The notes beneath the pieces are model-generated. The model was not told the DNA's origin, searched no databases, and saw only the letters and a program-made list of their open reading frames with translations. Shown piece by piece: positions 18,216 through 26,740 of a DNA stretch of 64,000 bases. Numbering within the stretch: position 1 is the first letter of the stretch; the number at the start of each line of letters is the position of its first letter. The position numbers and the translations under genes are program-made. This stretch comes from Streptomyces megasporus (lineage in GTDB: Bacteria; Actinomycetota; Actinomycetes; Streptomycetales; Streptomycetaceae), in contig NZ_JODL01000014.1 of assembly GCF_000718985.1 (NCBI RefSeq), positions 71,405 through 135,404 of the forward strand, written 5' to 3'.

Positions 18216-19016
18216 TCAGGGCAGTACGCGGTCGCGCAGGACGGGGAAGTCCGCGCGGACCTTGGCGACGTACGCCGGGTCCAGGTCGGCGGTGACGACC
18301 TCCTCCTCGGAGCCCGCCGCCTCGGCCAGCGTCTCGCCCCAGGGATCGACGATCACGCTCCGGCCCGCCTGGGGGACGCCCGCGTGGGCGCCCGCGGTGC
18401 CGCAGGCCAGGACGTAGCACTGGTTCTCCACAGCCCGGGCGCGGGCCAGCAGGGACCAGTGGGCGGCGCGGCGGGCGGGCCAGCCCGCCGGGACCACCAG
18501 CACCTGCGCGCCGGCCCCCGTCAGGGCGCGGAACAGCTCGGGGAAGCGCAGGTCGTAGCAGGTCGCCAGACCCAGCGTGGTGTCGGGCAGAGGGACGGTG
18601 ACCGGTTCGGCGCCGGCGGCCATCAGGGTGGCCTCGCCCCGGTCGAAGCCGAAGCGGTGGATCTTGCGGTAGGTGGCGGCCAACCCGCCGTCGGGGGAGA
18701 AGACCAGCGCGGTGTTGTAGTGGACCGTCTCCCCGTCGGGCCCCTCGGCGCGCTCGACCACGGACCCGGCGTGCAGCCAGACGCCCGCCTCGCGCGCCGC
18801 CTCGGACATCGCCTCGGCCGTCCTCGCGCCCGGACCCCGCACCGGCTCGGCCTCGGGCGTGAAGGAGTCGAAGGCGAAGGCGCCGACCGTCCACAGCTCC
18901 GGCAGGACGACGAGGTCCGCCGCGGACTGCTCCCTGACGAGAGCCGCCGCGCGCGCACGGCGCGCTTCGACCGTTTCGTCCTGGTCCACACCGATCTGAA
19001 TGAGGGAGGCGCGCAC
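18216..19016 (-). CDS. Carbon-nitrogen hydrolase (nitrilase superfamily)
   Basis: 266 residues with the complete Glu-Lys-Cys triad of the superfamily: Glu in VVLPELW, Lys in TYRKIHRFGF, Cys in CYDLRFPELFR. The spacing and the CYDLRFPELFRAL sequence resemble the Nit2/omega-amidase group, which hydrolyses alpha-keto acid amides, but the exact substrate is uncertain. The GTG at 19016 starts the usual VRASLIQIGVDQDE core. A longer in-frame ATG at 19079 adds residues without family character. It is divergent from the mycothiol-dependent enzyme gene. Confidence 0.9.
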   Translation of the reverse strand: MRASLIQIGVDQDETVEARRARAAALVREQSAADLVVLPELWTVGAFAFDSFTPEAEPVRGPGARTAEAMSEAAREAGVWLHAGSVVERAEGPDGETVHYNTALVFSPDGGLAATYRKIHRFGFDRGEATLMAAGAEPVTVPLPDTTLGLATCYDLRFPELFRALTGAGAQVLVVPAGWPARRAAHWSLLARARAVENQCYVLACGTAGAHAGVPQAGRSVIVDPWGETLAEAAGSEEEVVTADLDPAYVAKVRADFPVLRDRVLP

Positions 19017-19153
19017 GGTACCACCGTCCAAGGACTCAAGGGGGTCAAACGCTGCTCGAAAGCAGCCTACGATCGTCACTGGAAAGGCCTGTCAGGCTGC
19101 CCGCGCGCAGCGTAACTTGAGAGCACCCAAACCGCGAACCCACATCATCCACA

Positions 19154-19186
19154 CGCATCCGGCACACATCCGGCACGTATCCGAGG
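19154..19186. repeat. Direct repeats before the mycothiol-dependent enzyme gene
   Basis: GCATCCGGCAC, ACATCCGGCAC and GTATCCG occur back to back in the promoter region of the next gene. They may be part of a regulator site; no regulator can be named. Confidence 0.5.
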
Positions 19187-19193
19187 GGTCCCG

Positions 19194-20018
19194 TTGATCG
19201 ACCACCCAAGCCTTCAGCCCTATGCCGACGCCTGGGCCCACTCCATCGAGGCGATTTCCGAGCTGGTCTCCCCCCTGGTCGAAGGCGAGTGGAACCGAGC
19301 GACCGACTGCCCGGGGTGGTCGGTCCGCGACGTCGTCTCCCACATCATCGGATCCGAGTGCGAGATGCTCGGCGACCCCCGGCCGATCCACACGCTGCCG
19401 CGCGACCTGTTCCATGTGACGGACGAGCTCAGCCGTCGTCTGGAGGTCCAGGTGGACGTCCGGCGCTGCCACACCGCGCCGGAGATGACGAGCGAGCTGG
19501 AGTACACGATCATCCGCCGGTCGCGCCAACTGCGGAACGAGAAGCGCGACCCGTCGGCGAGGGTGGTGGACCCGCTCGGCCGCGAGACGACCCTGGAGCA
19601 GGCGCTGCGGATACGGGCGTTCGACGTGTGGGTGCACGAGCAGGACCTGCGGCGGGCCCTGGGCAAGCCCGGCAACCTGGACTCCCCCGGCGCGGTCGTC
19701 GCCCGGGACGTGCTGCTGGAGTCGCTGCCCAAGGTGGTCGCCAAGGACGCCGGGGCGCCGCCGAACTCCGCGGTCGTCGTCGACGTGAACGGGCCGCTGG
19801 AGTTCATGCGGACCGTCCGGGTCGACGCCGAGGGACGGGGCACGGTGGACGGCAGCGTCTCGCTGGGCCCGGCCGTCACCCTGGCGACGGACTGGGAGAC
19901 GTACATGCGGCTGGCCTGCGGTCGGGTGCGCCCCTCGGCAGTGAGCGAGCGCCTGAAGATCGAGGGCGACCAGAAGCTCGCGGACGCGATCCTCGCCCAC
20001 TTCGCCGTCACGCCCTGA
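19194..20018 (+). CDS. Maleylpyruvate isomerase family mycothiol-dependent enzyme
   Basis: 274 residues. The N-terminal domain has the DinB/MDMPI four-helix fold (WNRATDCPGWSVRDVVSHIIGSE, with the metal His, and RAFDVWVHEQDLRRALG, with the second His). A C-terminal domain follows (about 180-274, ending SERLKIEGDQKLADAILAHFAV). Family members use mycothiol, the actinobacterial thiol, as cofactor or substrate. It starts with TTG at 19194, eight bases after GAGGGG. TTG is rare, but no better start lies near. Confidence 0.88.
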   Translation: MIDHPSLQPYADAWAHSIEAISELVSPLVEGEWNRATDCPGWSVRDVVSHIIGSECEMLGDPRPIHTLPRDLFHVTDELSRRLEVQVDVRRCHTAPEMTSELEYTIIRRSRQLRNEKRDPSARVVDPLGRETTLEQALRIRAFDVWVHEQDLRRALGKPGNLDSPGAVVARDVLLESLPKVVAKDAGAPPNSAVVVDVNGPLEFMRTVRVDAEGRGTVDGSVSLGPAVTLATDWETYMRLACGRVRPSAVSERLKIEGDQKLADAILAHFAVTP

Positions 20019-20026
20019 CCGCCGGA

Positions 20027-20049
20027 GGACGCCCCCCCGCAGGGCGTCC
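20027..20049. terminator. Hairpin between convergent genes
   Basis: GGACGCCC and GGGCGTCC arms around a seven-base loop, between the convergent mycothiol-dependent enzyme and MFS transporter genes. Confidence 0.65.
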
Positions 20050-20083
20050 CCGAAGGCGCCGCCCCGGGCGGGAGGCGCGGGCG

Positions 20084-21430
20084 TCAGACCGGCACGTGCA
20101 CCGCCTCGACGCGGCTGGCCACCACCCGTTCACGCTCGCGGCGGTGCGCCTTGCCACGCAGCCGGAGGATCTGGACGGTGCCCACCGCCTGGAGGACGAA
20201 GACGGACGCGAACGCGATCCGGTAGTCGTCGCCGGTCGCGTCGAGGAGCACGCCCACGGCCAGCAGTGTGGTCATGGAGGCGGTGAAGCCGCCGATGTTG
20301 ACGATCCCCGACGCCGTGCCCTGCCGCTCGGGCGGGTTGGCGGGACGGGCGAAGTCGAAGCCGATCATCGAGCCCGGCCCACAGGCCCCGAGCACCAGGC
20401 ACAGCACCACCAGCGCCCACATCGGCGCGTGCCCCGGCCAGAGGAGCACCATCGCCCAGACGGCGGCGGTGGCCAGCACCGTGCCCAGCGCCAGCGGCGC
20501 CCGCGCCCGGTGCTGCCGGGCGATGACCTGGCCGTAGACCAGGCCGATCACCATGTTGGACAGGACCACCGCGGTCAGCAGGGTGCCGGCCTCGGCCCTG
20601 GTGCGGCCCTGCGCCTCGACCAGGAACGGCAGCCCCCACAGCAGCAGGAAGACCATGCCCGGGAACTGGGTGGTGAAGTGCACCCACATGCCCAGTCGGG
20701 TGCCCGGCTCCCGCCAGGCGGCGGCGATCTGGCGGCGCACGTACCCGCCGGAGTGGTGGGTGGGTTCGGGGGCCGGCTCCGGGCCCTCGGGCTGGTCCTT
20801 GAGGAAGAGCAGGACCAACACCAGCACCACGACGCCGAGCAGGGCGCTGCCCGCGAAGGTGGGCGTCCAGCCGAAGGAGGCCAGAATCCGGGCCAGGACC
20901 AGGGTGGTGACCAGGTTGCCCGCCATTCCGAACAGCGCCGCCCCCTGCGCCACCAGCGGACCGTAGCGGGGCGGGAACCAGCGCGAGCCCAACCGCAGCA
21001 CGCTGATGAACGTCATCGCGTCACCGCAGCCGAGCAGGGCGCGGGCGACGAGCGCCACGGCGTACGACCCGGAGAGCGCGAAGGCGAACTGGCCGACGGT
21101 GAAGAGCACGATGCCCAGGGTGAGGACCTTCTTGGTGCCCCACCGGTCCACCAACAGGCCGACGGGTATCTGCATCCCGGCATAGACCAGGAGCTGGAGG
21201 ATCGAGAAGGTCGACAGCGCGGAGGCGTTGATGTCGAAGCGCTCGGCCGCGTCGATGCCCGCGACGCCCAGGCTGGTGCGGTAGGTGACGGCGGTGAAGT
21301 AGACGGCGACCCCGATGCCCCAGACGAAGACGGCTCTGGGGCCGCCCAGCAGGGTCTCGGCGGTGCCGCGCGGGGCGGCGGTGGCCCGCCTCTCGTCCTT
21401 CCCGCCCTCTCCGTTCCTCTCCCGGCTCAC
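20084..21430 (-). CDS. MFS transporter
   Basis: 448-residue major facilitator superfamily permease with about twelve membrane helices. The first loop carries the MFS signature region LLVDRWGTKKVLTLGIVLF and the N-terminal half shows RALLGCGDAMTFISVLRLGSRWFPPRYGP, close to the anion:cation symporter/NNP style of transporters. A second hydrophobic half begins after a cytoplasmic loop around residues 215-240. The GTG start overlaps the stop of the upstream GntR gene by four bases (GTGA), so the two are translationally coupled and GntR probably controls this gene. The substrate is unknown. Confidence 0.9.
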   Translation of the reverse strand: MSRERNGEGGKDERRATAAPRGTAETLLGGPRAVFVWGIGVAVYFTAVTYRTSLGVAGIDAAERFDINASALSTFSILQLLVYAGMQIPVGLLVDRWGTKKVLTLGIVLFTVGQFAFALSGSYAVALVARALLGCGDAMTFISVLRLGSRWFPPRYGPLVAQGAALFGMAGNLVTTLVLARILASFGWTPTFAGSALLGVVVLVLVLLFLKDQPEGPEPAPEPTHHSGGYVRRQIAAAWREPGTRLGMWVHFTTQFPGMVFLLLWGLPFLVEAQGRTRAEAGTLLTAVVLSNMVIGLVYGQVIARQHRARAPLALGTVLATAAVWAMVLLWPGHAPMWALVVLCLVLGACGPGSMIGFDFARPANPPERQGTASGIVNIGGFTASMTTLLAVGVLLDATGDDYRIAFASVFVLQAVGTVQILRLRGKAHRRERERVVASRVEAVHVPV

Positions 21431-22092
21431 CGGACCTCACCGCGCAGCAGGTGCCGTACGGAACCCACGTGGCCGCGCACCGCCGCGGCGACCGCCTCGG
21501 CGTCACCGGTGCACAGGGCCCGGTGGATCTCGGTGTGCTCGGTGATGTTCTTGGCGATCCGGTCGGGGTGGGAGTGCATCACGGCGACGCCCATGCGCAG
21601 TTGGCGGTCGCGGAGCTGGTCGTAGAGGCGGGCCAGGATCTGGTTCCCGGCCGCCTCGACGATGGTGGCGTGGAAGCAGCGGTCGGTGACGGCCATCGCG
21701 GCCAGGTCGCCGGTCTCGGCCTGCCGTCGCTGCCGCTCCAGGAGTTCGGCGAGCCGGTCGAGCAGGTCGCTCGGGGCGGGGAGGACCTTGCGGACGGCGT
21801 GCTCCTCGACCAGCAGCCGGGTCTCGACGACGTCGCCGATCTCCTGCACGGAGACGGGCAGGACGAGCGCGCCCTTCTTCGGGTAGAGCCTGATCAGCCC
21901 CTCGGCCTCCAGCCGCAGCAGCGCCTCCCGCACGGGGGTGCGGGAGACCCCGACCGCACCGGCCAGCTCGCCCTCGGTGAGGAGGGAGCCCCCCTCGTAG
22001 TGGCGTTCCAGGACGGCCTGCTTGACGTGCGCGTAGACGCGCTCGGCAGCGGGCGGTGGCTTGACGGCGGCTGTGGGCGGTACGGAGGACAT
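21427..22092 (-). CDS. GntR family regulator (FadR/FCD type)
   Basis: 221 residues. The N-terminal winged helix-turn-helix (about 15-80) shows LLTEGELAGAVGVSRTPVREALLRLEAEGLI, the GntR signature. The C-terminal all-helical FCD domain (about 90-215) has metal/ligand residues in DRCFHATIVEAAGN and ITEHTEIHRAL. These repressors answer to small carboxylates. The ATG at 22092 follows GGAGG-type pairing poorly but begins the normal short N-terminus. It is transcribed before, and overlaps, the MFS gene. A palindrome 14-26 bases upstream of the start may be its own operator. Confidence 0.92.
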   Translation of the reverse strand: MSSVPPTAAVKPPPAAERVYAHVKQAVLERHYEGGSLLTEGELAGAVGVSRTPVREALLRLEAEGLIRLYPKKGALVLPVSVQEIGDVVETRLLVEEHAVRKVLPAPSDLLDRLAELLERQRRQAETGDLAAMAVTDRCFHATIVEAAGNQILARLYDQLRDRQLRMGVAVMHSHPDRIAKNITEHTEIHRALCTGDAEAVAAAVRGHVGSVRHLLRGEVR

Positions 22093-22105
22093 GCGCGCAT
22101 CATAG

Positions 22106-22118
22106 ATACAACAGGTAT
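22106..22118. promoter_or_regulatory. Palindrome ATACAACAGGTAT, candidate GntR operator
   Basis: ATAC/GTAT arms around a five-base centre lie just upstream of the gntR start codon, in the divergent region shared with the GNAT gene. Its length and position fit autoregulation by a FadR-type GntR protein. Confidence 0.45.
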
Positions 22119-22216
22119 GCGTCCTCTCGGCCGTTCCGCCATCCGGAAAGCGCGCGGGGAGGACGCCGAGGCGGCGCGGGTGCCGAACGGGTGCCGAACG
22201 GACGTCGGAAAAGCGC

Positions 22217-22246
22217 TTGGGCGCGGGAGCGTCCCGCGCATAGCCT
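22217..22246 (+). promoter_or_regulatory. Promoter of a probably leaderless GNAT gene
   Basis: TTGGGC (22217-22222), an 18-base spacer, and TAGCCT (22241-22246) are followed six bases later by the ATG at 22253. Transcription would start at or next to the A of the start codon, and there is no ribosome-binding site. Confidence 0.45.
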
Positions 22247-22252
22247 CGCCGG

Positions 22253-22999
22253 ATGGACCTGACGATCACCACGCTGGCCGAACGCCCCGAACTCCGGGAC
22301 GAGTTGTGGCGGATGCCGGACACCTGGCCCGCGTTCGTGCTGGAGGATCCGGTCGGCTCCTCGTGCTACCTGCGGATCGTGACGTCCTTCCCCGAATACG
22401 TGCTGGTCGCCACGGACGCCTCGGGACGGTTGGTGGCCCGCGCCTTCGGCGTCCCCTTCGCCCTGGATGTCGACGGCCGGGGCACCCTGCCGGACCGGGG
22501 CTGGGACCGGGTGCTGCTGTGGGCCTTCGCCGACCTGGCGGGGGGCCGCTCCCCGGACACCGTGAGCGCGATCGAGGTGACCGTCTCCGCCGACCACCTG
22601 GGGCGCGGACTGTCGACGAGGCTGCTGGCCGCCCTGCGCGACAACGCGCGGGCCCGGGGGTTCACCACGCTGGTGGCGCCCGTCCGTCCCACCGCCAAAC
22701 ACCTGGAGCCCCACACCCCCATGGCCGAGTACGCCTTCCGCACCCGTGCCGACGGGCTCCCCCACGATCCGTGGCTGCGCACCCACGTCCGCGTGGGAGG
22801 CACCGTGGAGCGCGTCGCGCCGGCCTCGATGACTGTCGGCGGCTCGCTCGCCGAGTGGCGGGCCTGGACGGGGCTGCCCTTCGACGCCCCCGGTCCGGTC
22901 GAGGTGCCGGGCGCCCTGGCCCCGGTGCGCTGCTTCCCCGAACAGGACCACGCGGTGTACGTCGAGCCGAACGTCTGGGTCCGGCACCCCCTGGGCTGA
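22253..22999 (+). CDS. GNAT-like N-acetyltransferase
   Basis: 248 residues. The centre carries the acetyl-CoA-binding region of the GNAT fold (VTVSADHLGRGLSTRLLAALRDNARARGF, where the Arg/Gly-x-Gly loop is degenerate), followed by a strand-rich C-terminal half (PWLRTHVRVGGTVERVAPASMTVGGSLAEW). The substrate is unknown. The ATG at 22253 seems to be used without a leader. The gene ends at a perfect hairpin shared with the convergent bkd E2 gene. Confidence 0.75.
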   Translation: MDLTITTLAERPELRDELWRMPDTWPAFVLEDPVGSSCYLRIVTSFPEYVLVATDASGRLVARAFGVPFALDVDGRGTLPDRGWDRVLLWAFADLAGGRSPDTVSAIEVTVSADHLGRGLSTRLLAALRDNARARGFTTLVAPVRPTAKHLEPHTPMAEYAFRTRADGLPHDPWLRTHVRVGGTVERVAPASMTVGGSLAEWRAWTGLPFDAPGPVEVPGALAPVRCFPEQDHAVYVEPNVWVRHPLG

Positions 23000-23018
23000 T
23001 CCCGTACCGAACGCGGGA

Positions 23019-23050
23019 GGGCCCGGCGCACGGTGTCGTGCGCCGGGCCC
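23019..23050. terminator. Perfect 14-bp hairpin between convergent genes
   Basis: GGGCCCGGCGCACG and its exact complement flank the loop GTGT, between the ends of the GNAT gene and the first bkd cluster. Confidence 0.8.
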
Positions 23051-23071
23051 CGCGAACCGTCTCCGGACGGG

Positions 23072-24550
23072 TCAGTTCCAGGTGATCAGGCGCCTGGGGT
23101 TCTCCAGGACGGCCGCGGTGTCGGCCAGCACCTTGGAGCCCAGCTCGCCGTCGACCAGCCGGTGGTCGAAGGAGAGCGCCAGGGTGGTGACCTGACGCGG
23201 CTTGACCTTGCCCTTGTGGACCCACGGCTGGAGCTTGACCTGGCCGAAGGCGAGGATCGCCGACTCCCCGGGGTTGAGTATCGGGGTGCCGGTGTCGACG
23301 CCGAAGACGCCGACGTTGGTGATGGTGACCGTGCCACCGGCCATGTCGGCCGGGGACGTTCTGCCCTCCTTGGCGGTGGCCACCAGCTCGCCCAGGGCCC
23401 GGGCCAGCTCCGGCAGGGTCTTGGCGTGCGCGTCCTTGATGTTCGGCACGATCAGACCGCGCGGAGTGGCCGCGGCGATGCCCAGGTTCACGTACTCCTT
23501 GTGGACGATCTCCTGGTTCTCCTCGTCCCAGGCGGCGTTGATCTCCGGGTTGCGGCGGATCGCCGTCAGGAACGCCTTGGCCACCAGCAGCAGCGGGTTG
23601 ACCCGCAGGCCCGCCAGCTCCGGGTCCTCCTTGAGCTCCCGGACCAGCTTCATGGTGCGGGTGACGTCGACGGTGACGAACTCCGTGACGTGCGGCGCGG
23701 TGAAGGCGCTGGTGACCATCGCCTGGGCCGTCGCCTTGCGCACACCCTTGATCGGCACCCGCCGCTCGCGCTCCCCGGTCGAGGAGACCGGAGCCGGCGC
23801 CGGGGCCTCGGCCCGCGGGGCCGGGGTCGGGGTCGGCTCGGCGGCGGGCGCGGACGCCGCCGCCGCGGCGGCGCGCACGTCCTCGCGGGTGATGATCCCG
23901 CCCTCGCCGGTGGGGACGACCGTGGCCAGGTCGATGCCCAGGTCCTTGGCGAGCTTGCGCACCGGCGGCTTGGCCAGTGGACGCTTCGCGGACGGCTCGT
24001 CGGCGACCGGTACCGCGGGCGCCTCCACGACGGGTGTGGAGGTGCCGTTCAGCTCCGCCTGGACGGCGGACTGCGCGGCCTGCGCCTGCGCGGCGGCCTG
24101 CTTGCGCGGACGCCGCTTCGTCGACCCGGTGGCCACTCCGTAGCCCACCAGCACCGGTTGGCGCTTGCCCTCCTCGGCGCCGCCCTCCGCCTCGTCCCCG
24201 GCGGGCGGCGCGGGAGCGGGTTCGGCGGCGGGCGCCGCGGGCGCGCCCCGGTCCGGGCCGACGGGCCCGGCGGCGGGGTCGGTGTCCACCGTGATGATCG
24301 GCGTGCCGACGTCCACCGTGGTGCCCTCGTCGAAGCGCAGCTCGTGGACCACGCCGGTGAACGGGATGGGCAGCTCGACGGCGGCCTTGGCCGTCTCGAC
24401 CTCGCACACCACCTGCCCGTCGGTCACCGAGTCCCCGGGCTTGACGTACCACTTGAGGATCTCGGCCTCGGTCAGCCCCTCGCCCACGTCCGGCATCTTG
24501 AACTCGCGGACGCGCTGGGCCGCGGCCCCGGCGGTAGCCGTATCAGTCAT
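23072..24550 (-). CDS. bkdC: Branched-chain keto acid dehydrogenase E2 (acyltransferase), cluster 1
   Basis: 492 residues: a lipoyl domain (1-85) with the modified lysine K55 in EVETAKAAVE; an Ala/Pro-rich linker; a peripheral subunit-binding domain (VRKLAKDLGIDLATVVPTGEGGIITREDV, about 185-220); and a 2-oxoacid acyltransferase catalytic domain ending in SFDHRLVDGELG with the active-site His. It transfers branched acyl groups to CoA as the core of the complex. It is the third gene of the bkdABC operon, 26 bases after the E1-beta gene. The ATG at 24550 has a GAGGAG upstream. Confidence 0.93.
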   Translation of the reverse strand: MTDTATAGAAAQRVREFKMPDVGEGLTEAEILKWYVKPGDSVTDGQVVCEVETAKAAVELPIPFTGVVHELRFDEGTTVDVGTPIITVDTDPAAGPVGPDRGAPAAPAAEPAPAPPAGDEAEGGAEEGKRQPVLVGYGVATGSTKRRPRKQAAAQAQAAQSAVQAELNGTSTPVVEAPAVPVADEPSAKRPLAKPPVRKLAKDLGIDLATVVPTGEGGIITREDVRAAAAAASAPAAEPTPTPAPRAEAPAPAPVSSTGERERRVPIKGVRKATAQAMVTSAFTAPHVTEFVTVDVTRTMKLVRELKEDPELAGLRVNPLLLVAKAFLTAIRRNPEINAAWDEENQEIVHKEYVNLGIAAATPRGLIVPNIKDAHAKTLPELARALGELVATAKEGRTSPADMAGGTVTITNVGVFGVDTGTPILNPGESAILAFGQVKLQPWVHKGKVKPRQVTTLALSFDHRLVDGELGSKVLADTAAVLENPRRLITWN

Positions 24551-24576
24551 CGTCACGACTCTCCTCAGCCCTGTTC

Positions 24577-25569
24577 TCAGTACGCCAGCGCGCGGTCGAC
24601 CGCTTCGAGCACCCGGTCCAGGTTGGGCAGGTACTCCTCCTCCAGCCTGGCCGGGGGGTACGGGGCGTGGAAGCCGCCGACGCGCAGCACCGGCGCCTCC
24701 AGGTGGTAGAAGCACCGCTCGGTGACGCGGGCGGCCAGTTCCGCGCCCGAGCCGAAGAACACCGGCGCCTCGTGCACCACCACCAGCCGGCCCGTCTTCT
24801 CCACCGAGGTCTGGACGGTGTCGAAGTCGAGGGGGGAGATCGACCGCAGGTCCACGACCTCCAGCGACTTCCCCTCCTCCTCGGCGGCGGCTGCCGCCTC
24901 CAGGCAGGTCTTCACCATCGGTCCGTAGGCGACCAGGGTCAGGTCGGTGCCCTCGCGGACGACGGCGGCCTTGTGCAGCGGGCCGGGGATGGCCTCGGTG
25001 TCGACCTCGCCCTTGTCCCAGTAGCGGCGCTTGGGCTCGAAGAAGATCACCGGGTCGTCGGAGGCGATCGCCTGCTGGAGCATCCAGTAGGCGTCCGAGG
25101 GGTTGGACGGCGAGACGCACTTGAGGCCGGCCACGTGCGCGAACAGGGCCTCGGGCGACTCGCTGTGGTGCTCCACCGCGCCGATGCCGCCGCCGTAGGG
25201 GATGCGGATGACGACCGGCAGCTTGACCTTACCCAGCGCACGGGCGTGCATCTTGGCGAGCTGGGTGACGATCTGGTCGTAGGCGGGGAAGACGAACCCG
25301 TCGAACTGGATCTCCGCCACCGGCCGGTAGCCCCGCAGGGCCAGGCCGATCGCGGTGCCGATGATGCCGGACTCGGCCAGCGGGGTGTCGATGACCCGCC
25401 CCTCGCCGAAGTCCTTCTGCAGTCCGTCGGTGATGCGGAAGACGCCGCCGAGCTTGCCGACGTCCTCTCCCATGATCAGGACCTTGGGGTCGGTCTCCAG
25501 GGCCTTGCGCAGCGACTCGTTGAGAGCCTTGGCCATGGGCAGGGTCTTGGCGGTCGTGGTCGCGGCCAT
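24577..25569 (-). CDS. bkdB: Branched-chain keto acid dehydrogenase E1 beta, cluster 1
   Basis: 330 residues. A transketolase-type pyrimidine-binding domain (about 8-185; MAKALNESLRKALETDPKVL, GEDVGKLGGVFRITDGLQ, IRIPYGGGIGAVEHHSESPE) is followed by the transketolase C-terminal domain (about 205-325; VVDLRSISPLDFDTV, VVVHEAP). With E1 alpha it forms the thiamine diphosphate-dependent heterotetramer that decarboxylates branched 2-oxo acids. It starts one base after the E1-alpha stop codon, so the two are translated together. Confidence 0.94.
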   Translation of the reverse strand: MAATTTAKTLPMAKALNESLRKALETDPKVLIMGEDVGKLGGVFRITDGLQKDFGEGRVIDTPLAESGIIGTAIGLALRGYRPVAEIQFDGFVFPAYDQIVTQLAKMHARALGKVKLPVVIRIPYGGGIGAVEHHSESPEALFAHVAGLKCVSPSNPSDAYWMLQQAIASDDPVIFFEPKRRYWDKGEVDTEAIPGPLHKAAVVREGTDLTLVAYGPMVKTCLEAAAAAEEEGKSLEVVDLRSISPLDFDTVQTSVEKTGRLVVVHEAPVFFGSGAELAARVTERCFYHLEAPVLRVGGFHAPYPPARLEEEYLPNLDRVLEAVDRALAY

Positions 25570-25570
25570 C

Positions 25571-26740
25571 TCAGCGGCCCTCCTCGTCGGCGAAGGACGC
25601 CAGGTACTCGGCGAACCGGGCGCGCTCCTCGTCCACCAGCGCGTGCCCGTCGGCGTAGACGTTCTCGAAGATGGCCATGGTGTCCGGGTCCGGCATGGTC
25701 CGGATGGCCTCGCGGACCCGCTGTGCCAGCGCGTCGCTCTCCTCGTCGAGCCCGGAGAGCCAGTCGGCGTCGATCAGGCCCTCCTTCTCCAGGTAGGTGC
25801 GCATCCGCAGGATGGGGTCCTTGGCCTCCCACGCCTCGCGCTCGGCGTCCTTGCGGTAGCGGGTGGGGTCGTCGGAGGTGGTGTGGGCGCCCATCCGGTA
25901 GGTGAACGCCTCGACCAGCATCGGGCCCTGGCCGGAGCGGGCGTGCTCCAGCGCGGCCCGGGTGACGGCCAGCACGGCCAGCACGTCGTTGCCGTCCACG
26001 CGGACGCCGGGGAAGCCGAAGCCGGCGGCGCGCTGGTAGATCGGCACCCTCGACTGGCGCTCGGTGGGCTCGGAGATCGCCCACTGGTTGTTCTGACAGA
26101 AGAACACGACCGGGGCGTTGTAGACCGCGGAGAAGGTGAACGCCTCGGCGACGTCGCCCTGGCTGGACGCGCCGTCGCCGAAGTAGGCGACCACCGCGCT
26201 GTCCGCGCCGTCCTTGGCGACGCCCATCGCGTAACCGGTGGCGTGCAGCGCCTGGGAGCCGATCACGATGGTGTAGAGGTGGAAGTTGTTGCTGTAGGGG
26301 TCCCAGCCGCCGTTGTTCACGCCGCGGAACATCCCCAGCAGGTTGGTCGGGTCCACCCCGCGGCACCAGGCCACACCGTGCTCGCGGTAGGTGGGGAAGA
26401 CGTAGTCGTCGTCCCGCAGCGCCCGCCCGGAGCCGATCTGGGCCGCCTCCTGGCCCAGCAGCGAGGCCCACAGGCCCAGTTCGCCCTGACGCTGGAGCGC
26501 CGTGGCCTCGGCGTCGAAGCGGCGGGTGAGGACCATGTCGCGGTACAGGCCGCGCAGCTCGTCCGGGGTGAGGTCCACCGAGTAGTCCGGGTGCTCGACC
26601 CGCTCGCCCTCCGGCGTCAGCAGTTGTACGAGCTCGGGACGCGCGGCGGCCTGCGAGCGTTTCCTGGTGCCGCTCGTCGTGGTGCGCTTTCCGCTGCTGC
26701 GGCGCGGCTTGCTGCGCGCGGCAGTGCTCTCCACGGTCAC
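25571..26740 (-). CDS. bkdA: Branched-chain keto acid dehydrogenase E1 alpha, cluster 1
   Basis: 389 residues. After a 30-residue Lys/Arg/Ser-rich leader (SKPRRSSGKRTTTSGTRKRS) comes the E1-alpha dehydrogenase domain. It shows the thiamine diphosphate motif GDGASSQGDVAEAFTF...NNQW and the phosphorylation-loop-like YRMGAHTTSDDPTRYR. It decarboxylates 2-oxoisovalerate and related acids to feed acyl-CoA starters. The GTG at 26740 is chosen because GGAGGAG lies five bases upstream; extending further gives non-family residues. First gene of the bkdABC operon. Confidence 0.92.
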   Translation of the reverse strand: MTVESTAARSKPRRSSGKRTTTSGTRKRSQAAARPELVQLLTPEGERVEHPDYSVDLTPDELRGLYRDMVLTRRFDAEATALQRQGELGLWASLLGQEAAQIGSGRALRDDDYVFPTYREHGVAWCRGVDPTNLLGMFRGVNNGGWDPYSNNFHLYTIVIGSQALHATGYAMGVAKDGADSAVVAYFGDGASSQGDVAEAFTFSAVYNAPVVFFCQNNQWAISEPTERQSRVPIYQRAAGFGFPGVRVDGNDVLAVLAVTRAALEHARSGQGPMLVEAFTYRMGAHTTSDDPTRYRKDAEREAWEAKDPILRMRTYLEKEGLIDADWLSGLDEESDALAQRVREAIRTMPDPDTMAIFENVYADGHALVDEERARFAEYLASFADEEGR

